This document shows positions 59,449 to 64,000 of a DNA stretch of 64,000 nucleotides, in pieces. Position 1 is the stretch's first letter, and each line of letters begins with the position of its first letter. Both the position numbers and the translations under genes were made by a program. The notes beneath the pieces are model-generated. The model did not search any database. It saw only the letters and a program-made list of their open reading frames with translations, and had not been told where the DNA came from. The DNA is from Acridotheres tristis (lineage: Eukaryota; Chordata; Aves; Passeriformes; Sturnidae): assembly GCA_037013685.1 (NCBI GenBank), contig CM072884.1:109098048-109162047 (forward strand). The letters are read 5' to 3'.

Positions 59449-62400
59449 TGCAATTTGAGAATTGCTTCATTGCATCTCAAGTTCAAATTCTCTTGGAAAA
59501 GGAAGGAAAAGCTTGCATGCAAGAAAAAAAAAAAAACATATCTAGAAAACAAAGATTTGAATTCAGGTTGTATATGGGTTTCATTTTTCCAGCTGTTTCT
59601 GTCAGTACTTTGCTGCCAGTGAGCCCTAATCCTTTGTCTCCCCTTCTGAAAATATTTTATAATATATCATTTATGGAAAAGACAAAGGAAAGAACTGCTA
59701 AAACCTTTTCTTTACTATTTAATTTTCAGCAAGGTACATAATAGTTCAAAGAAAGTGGTATCCAAGCAACAGGTTTGAAAGGGGCAAAGTATTATAAGAT
59801 TGTTCAGTCAATTATCATAGCCTGAACATGCTGTTAACTGGCATAATTGCCTTTGATGCAAAACACACTTTTTATAGTTATAAATAATCACAGAATATCC
59901 AAAAGCTGTATTAATAATGAAGAAAACTCTCTCTTGGAGTATTCTTCTCACCCCCAGCTCACACCCATATATTATTTCCTCCTCTAGCCAGAACATCATA
60001 TCTCACAGGAACTAAAAGCTGATACCTTGAAGCAATATATTATTTGATTTTCAGTTAACTATAACCAGAAAAATTATATTTCTTCAAAACATATAGATAT
60101 AAACCTGCATTCAAAACATGTTTAATATCACATCTGCCTCTCTGAATGGACTAAAAATAATTTTCTACTGTTTTATTTCCTTAGCTCCATGGAACTAACA
60201 TAGCTGAAAGATTATGGGTAGGATTCTACATAAGCATTATTAAAGAAATAATAAATAACACAGCACCACAGAGAATCTTTTTGATCAGAAGAATATAACT
60301 TAACCATGGCCTAAGCGTTCCCCTGTGATCACTGAGTCAAGGTTACAGGTGATGATTCACAAGCCAGAAAGAATACAACTTGACTTTTGGAGTTTCCATG
60401 GCTGGCAGATAGATAATCTCTATTGCTGCAATGAACACAGTTGATGGAAAGACAGCAAATAGATAATCTTAAAATGCTGTATCTGCAGAACTGGGCAGCA
60501 GTCCTGGAAACATTTACATTTAACAAGCACAGTGCTGTTCAGACATGTGAAATGGTGTGTATGTGCTTGGAACATTAGGCTTTGGCTCAAAAGCCAGAAC
60601 TGCACCTTATGATGTGACAGTGCTCCCTCAAAACTGCCACAGACAGAGCTGTTTCCTACACAGATTTAAAAACGAAAAGAATTCTCCCAAAGGAAGGTAT
60701 CTGGCAGTGCAGAAAGGAGCAGGCAGGTTACCAGGCAGTAAGAGAGCATCAGTGAGGAGATACAGCCATCAACCTTCCCTCCCTGATCCAGAGCTGCTCT
60801 GGCAGAACCTGAGCCCCCCCTGTGGCAAACCAACTACTCGGGCACAGCTCAGGGAAGCACAGCAAGGCAGGAAGGCACATGGCATCTTCCTGGCTCCTAG
60901 CAGGACTTTTTGTCTCAAATCTCTCAAGTCTGCATTCCCCTGTGCCAGAGAGATCCTGGGTACAAGGATGGGGAGACTCTCCACTGCTCCCAGCCTGCAG
61001 CTCAGGGCAGGGGCACTGCAGGGTCTCCTCCCTCTCAAATCCTCCCCTACGTGGCACCAAGGGATCCTATACACCTTCATGGTGATTTCACCAGGGCCTT
61101 ATGAAGGAAAAATTGCCTTTTGTCTCAAATAGGAGACAAAACTTTGTCTTTTCTGTCACACATCAATATGGAAAGTATAAGGAATTAATTACACTTGGAG
61201 ATGAATACAGAGAATTAATTTATCATGGGCCAGCCTCACAGCCAAACCTGGTTTGGCTCCAAGGTGATTTCTGTTTTCCACTCAGCTGGTTCAAGCCAAC
61301 CTAAGCCATGGGATAATTCATGGTAATCAAATTGTGTGGCAAGCCACTTTTTTTTTTAAGAAGCTTTCCAAAAAAGACTCTTTAATGTGGTAAGAGGTCT
61401 TTCCAATAACTGTCAGATCTGATACCACTTGCTTTAGCGAAGAAAACACCTTAAAATGTTCCCCATGTAAAAACTCTGTGACAGTTTTGATCATTGTTGA
61501 GTAAAGAAGTTTTCAAAATGCAAATTCACAATGGAAGATTCAGCAAATCTGGCACCACCTTGACTGCAAGCAAACAAAACAAACTTCTGTCAGGGCAGGT
61601 AGGTAAGGAAATGTTGCATTACTTATGGAATTAGTAACATTAACACCAACCATCCAAGGCATACCAAATACCCTTTAGACAGATACACCAACAAGAAGAG
61701 GGAAGATGGGTCTTGATAGGGATGAACACAATGCTCAAAACAAAGCTGGGGACAACAGTGGCTGTGCAGAAGGTGGCTGCAAACTGCTCATCAAAGTCCG
61801 AGGAGAGGGGCCCATTGGTCAGAACTCATGTAAATAAAACTATAAAGGAATCATAAAGTAATTCTGCATGTGATACCAAAAGTGGCAAGAATGAGGAAAG
61901 TGTTACCAGCTAACAGATTCATTTTTGCAACTATCAGCTAAGACACATTTTCTAAACATTACACAGAAAAGAGATTATTATTATTATAGTACATTTGTGT
62001 GCTTATCGCCCTTGAAGCATAAGGGACTGTATGTTCCTATGAGAGTTCAGGTCTCAACAATTTCCTTGGGGGTAATAATCCAAGTTATTAAACTCTTGCT
62101 CTAAAAGTCAGCCTGGAAAATGTTAATATAAGTCTTTAGTATCTCCTGTACACTCAATGGCTGATACACTGCATATCTTAAATATAGTCCTGCCACCAAG
62201 CAATGCATTGGTAACTGATTTCAGACCAATTTTTCTTTGTTGATTACAAAGTGGTTTTAAATTAGAGCTCCTGCTTTGAGACTGTGTACTTTGTAGAACC
62301 TAAAATTTAATGATTTTTAGTGAAATTCTGAAAGCAGATACAAAGTAGTGCACAAATGGATGCCTCAGAACTAAATGTAAACAGCTCTGTCCCAAGCCAA

Positions 62401-64000
62401 TAACCAATATTTAGCTGGCAGGTGCTGCTTGAGCTTGCCACCTACACACACAGAATTTGACAGAGGATGAAAGACAAGCAGTGTACTCGTGTTCCACCTC
62501 AAGCCCTCTGAATTCACTGTTGGGGCTGACATTTGGAAACAGATTTCTACAAAAACACAGCACAATGAAGAATTTGAGAGGCTCGGTTGTACTTCACTCA
62601 GCTGAAGTGGCACACCAAACTCGCTGTACTAACAGACTTGTAACAAGAGGTAGTAGCAAAGGATTTATTGTGCAACTAAGATGGAGATGATAGCAATTCC
62701 ATTCTGCTCAGTATTTTAGATGTCCTGCCTGATTGTACAAGCACCTCTATCCTTGAAACAGAGAGACGCCATCCTTGAAATGATAACACAACCTCAGAGC
62801 AGTGTTGTAAAATAAATATATACAATCTAAAATGCAGCTGCCACAACTGTGGCACCTGACTCAATCACAGTACTTTATGTGGATTTACAAGCTGACCTTC
62901 CATAGTCATCCTCCCAACAGATTCTCTGTTCCAGCCTTCAAATTTCTTCCTCTTTCTTGCTTTAGATGCCTGCAGTTGGTAAAGCTTCCTGGAGGTGCAA
63001 GATCCCACACTTTGCTGTTCAGGGTTAATTCTCTTAGGATTCATGGAATGTGAGATCAATCCAGTGCCACAGGATATCCCTGAAGTCCAGACCAACCAGG
63101 CCCAAACCTCTGTGTAAAGATGATGAGTTTAAGTCCATTTTTGCAGCTCAGTGCAGGAACAGCTGCAAGGCTGAGTTAGGGAAGGAGTGCCATGGGAAAT
63201 GGCACCTTGAGGATTTGCCAGTCCCTTTTGGGGCTGTTTGGGCAGGGAGTCAAAGGATGAAGTGAGTCAGGGCATGGGGCTCCAATGCATCACTGGCTTA
63301 GAGACTCTGCTGGTTCAGACACCATTCACATTATCTTCTTCCAGAAATAATTCAAATTTTGCTTACAAAATGGTTATTTCAGAAGCCTCTTTTACTTCAT
63401 ATCTCCACATAATCCTACACTCTAATTGTACTTCATTTCTTTAATGCAGTGTTAAGTTTTCAGGCACATTTAAAGGCTAGAAAGAACATTTACTGCTTTG
63501 TAGGTATTTTTAGGAGACATTTTGATGACTTTGTACCATAGAGTTCAGTTAGAGTTTTCTTTCTAAAAACAACTAAGTCATCAACATGATTAAAATATGA
63601 GTATTAAATCCTTTAAGGCGTTTAGATAAGTTTGTGGCTAGAAATAGAAGAGTTCTTCAGTTTTTAGGAAACACAGGATATCCAAAACTGTGCTGTGGTT
63701 TAAAAGACAACTTTGACTGAGAAAAGGTCACCAGACCTTCATAACCCATCTACAGGTCCAAGGCTAAAACCCACATAAATATTCTTTAACAACCTCAACA
63801 CAATTCAGACCTAAAATTATCTCATACATTTAAATTCTTCAAATGTTATCAGTCATCACTGATTGCCCTCAAATGTGGCAAATTCACTTGTGTTTATGAG
63901 AGAAAAAAATTGTATTTGAGCCGGGATGAGAGGCAATAAAGCATTAAACAGAAGACATAATTGAAAATCTGACAAGTTCAACACAAAGTCTGTAAAACAC
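59449..64000. other. Non-coding DNA with simple repeats; one long unrecognised frame
   Basis: An A13 tract lies at 59524-59536 and a (TTA)n run at 61974-61987. The 191-codon plus frame at 60557-61132 begins at GTG, covers a GC-richer patch, and has no internal ATG in its first two thirds; overlapping minus frames are open too. I take it as compositional. Nothing else recognised to the end of the window. Confidence 0.55.

Noticed and set aside
60557..61132. 191-codon plus-strand frame
   Set aside because: It starts at GTG, lacks an early ATG, lies in a GC-richer patch and has open frames on the other strand.

Overview
The window looks like vertebrate nuclear DNA, most probably from a bird. 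It is AT-rich and has no dense coding. The longest open frames are about 150-310 codons, and the two longest exist only because a tandem repeat has no stops. The only interspersed repeats I recognise are short 3'-end pieces of CR1 (the LINE family typical of birds and other sauropsids). I see no Alu, B1/B2 or L1-like sequence. The low repeat content, the CR1 tails and short microsatellites favour a bird over a mammal or non-avian reptile. I cannot name the species, the chromosome or a flanking gene.

I recognise no protein-coding gene, no rRNA, no tRNA and no CRISPR array. The window is best read as intergenic sequence or part of a large intron. What can be supported is: (1) a 24-bp GC-rich minisatellite of about 16 units at 9264-9650, open in frames on both strands; (2) one clear CR1 3' end at 50044-50219 (+) and two smaller, weaker ones at 22037-22105 (-) and 17830-17882 (-); (3) an exact 48-bp tandem duplication at 39101-39196 and several microsatellites, homopolymers, palindromes and short hairpins; (4) a CpG-dense 60-bp patch with TATA box and initiator at canonical spacing near 5320-5380.

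Layout: 1-9263 is ordinary AT-rich DNA with a C8-A-C8 tract, the possible promoter, a minus-strand open frame at 1597-1998 and a plus-strand splice-site pair at 7864-7946. 9264-10350 is the minisatellite with its GC-rich flank. 10670-17880 holds microsatellites, a GC-richer patch at 14240-14820 and an AT-rich block at 15950-16590 that has the look of a conserved regulatory element. 17880-37900 is mostly featureless apart from CR1 remnants and candidate exons. 37944-46454 holds a 22-bp perfect palindrome, the 48-bp duplication and a run of three minus-strand splice-site pairs (44499-46454). 46455-64000 holds the best CR1, a candidate plus-strand exon at 50749-51112, a short ORF with a signal-peptide-like start at 54815-55057 and simple repeats.

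Candidate exons are proposed only from splice-site consensus and pyrimidine tracts. Such pairs arise often by chance in tens of kilobases, so each carries low confidence. No clearly new biological system was found.
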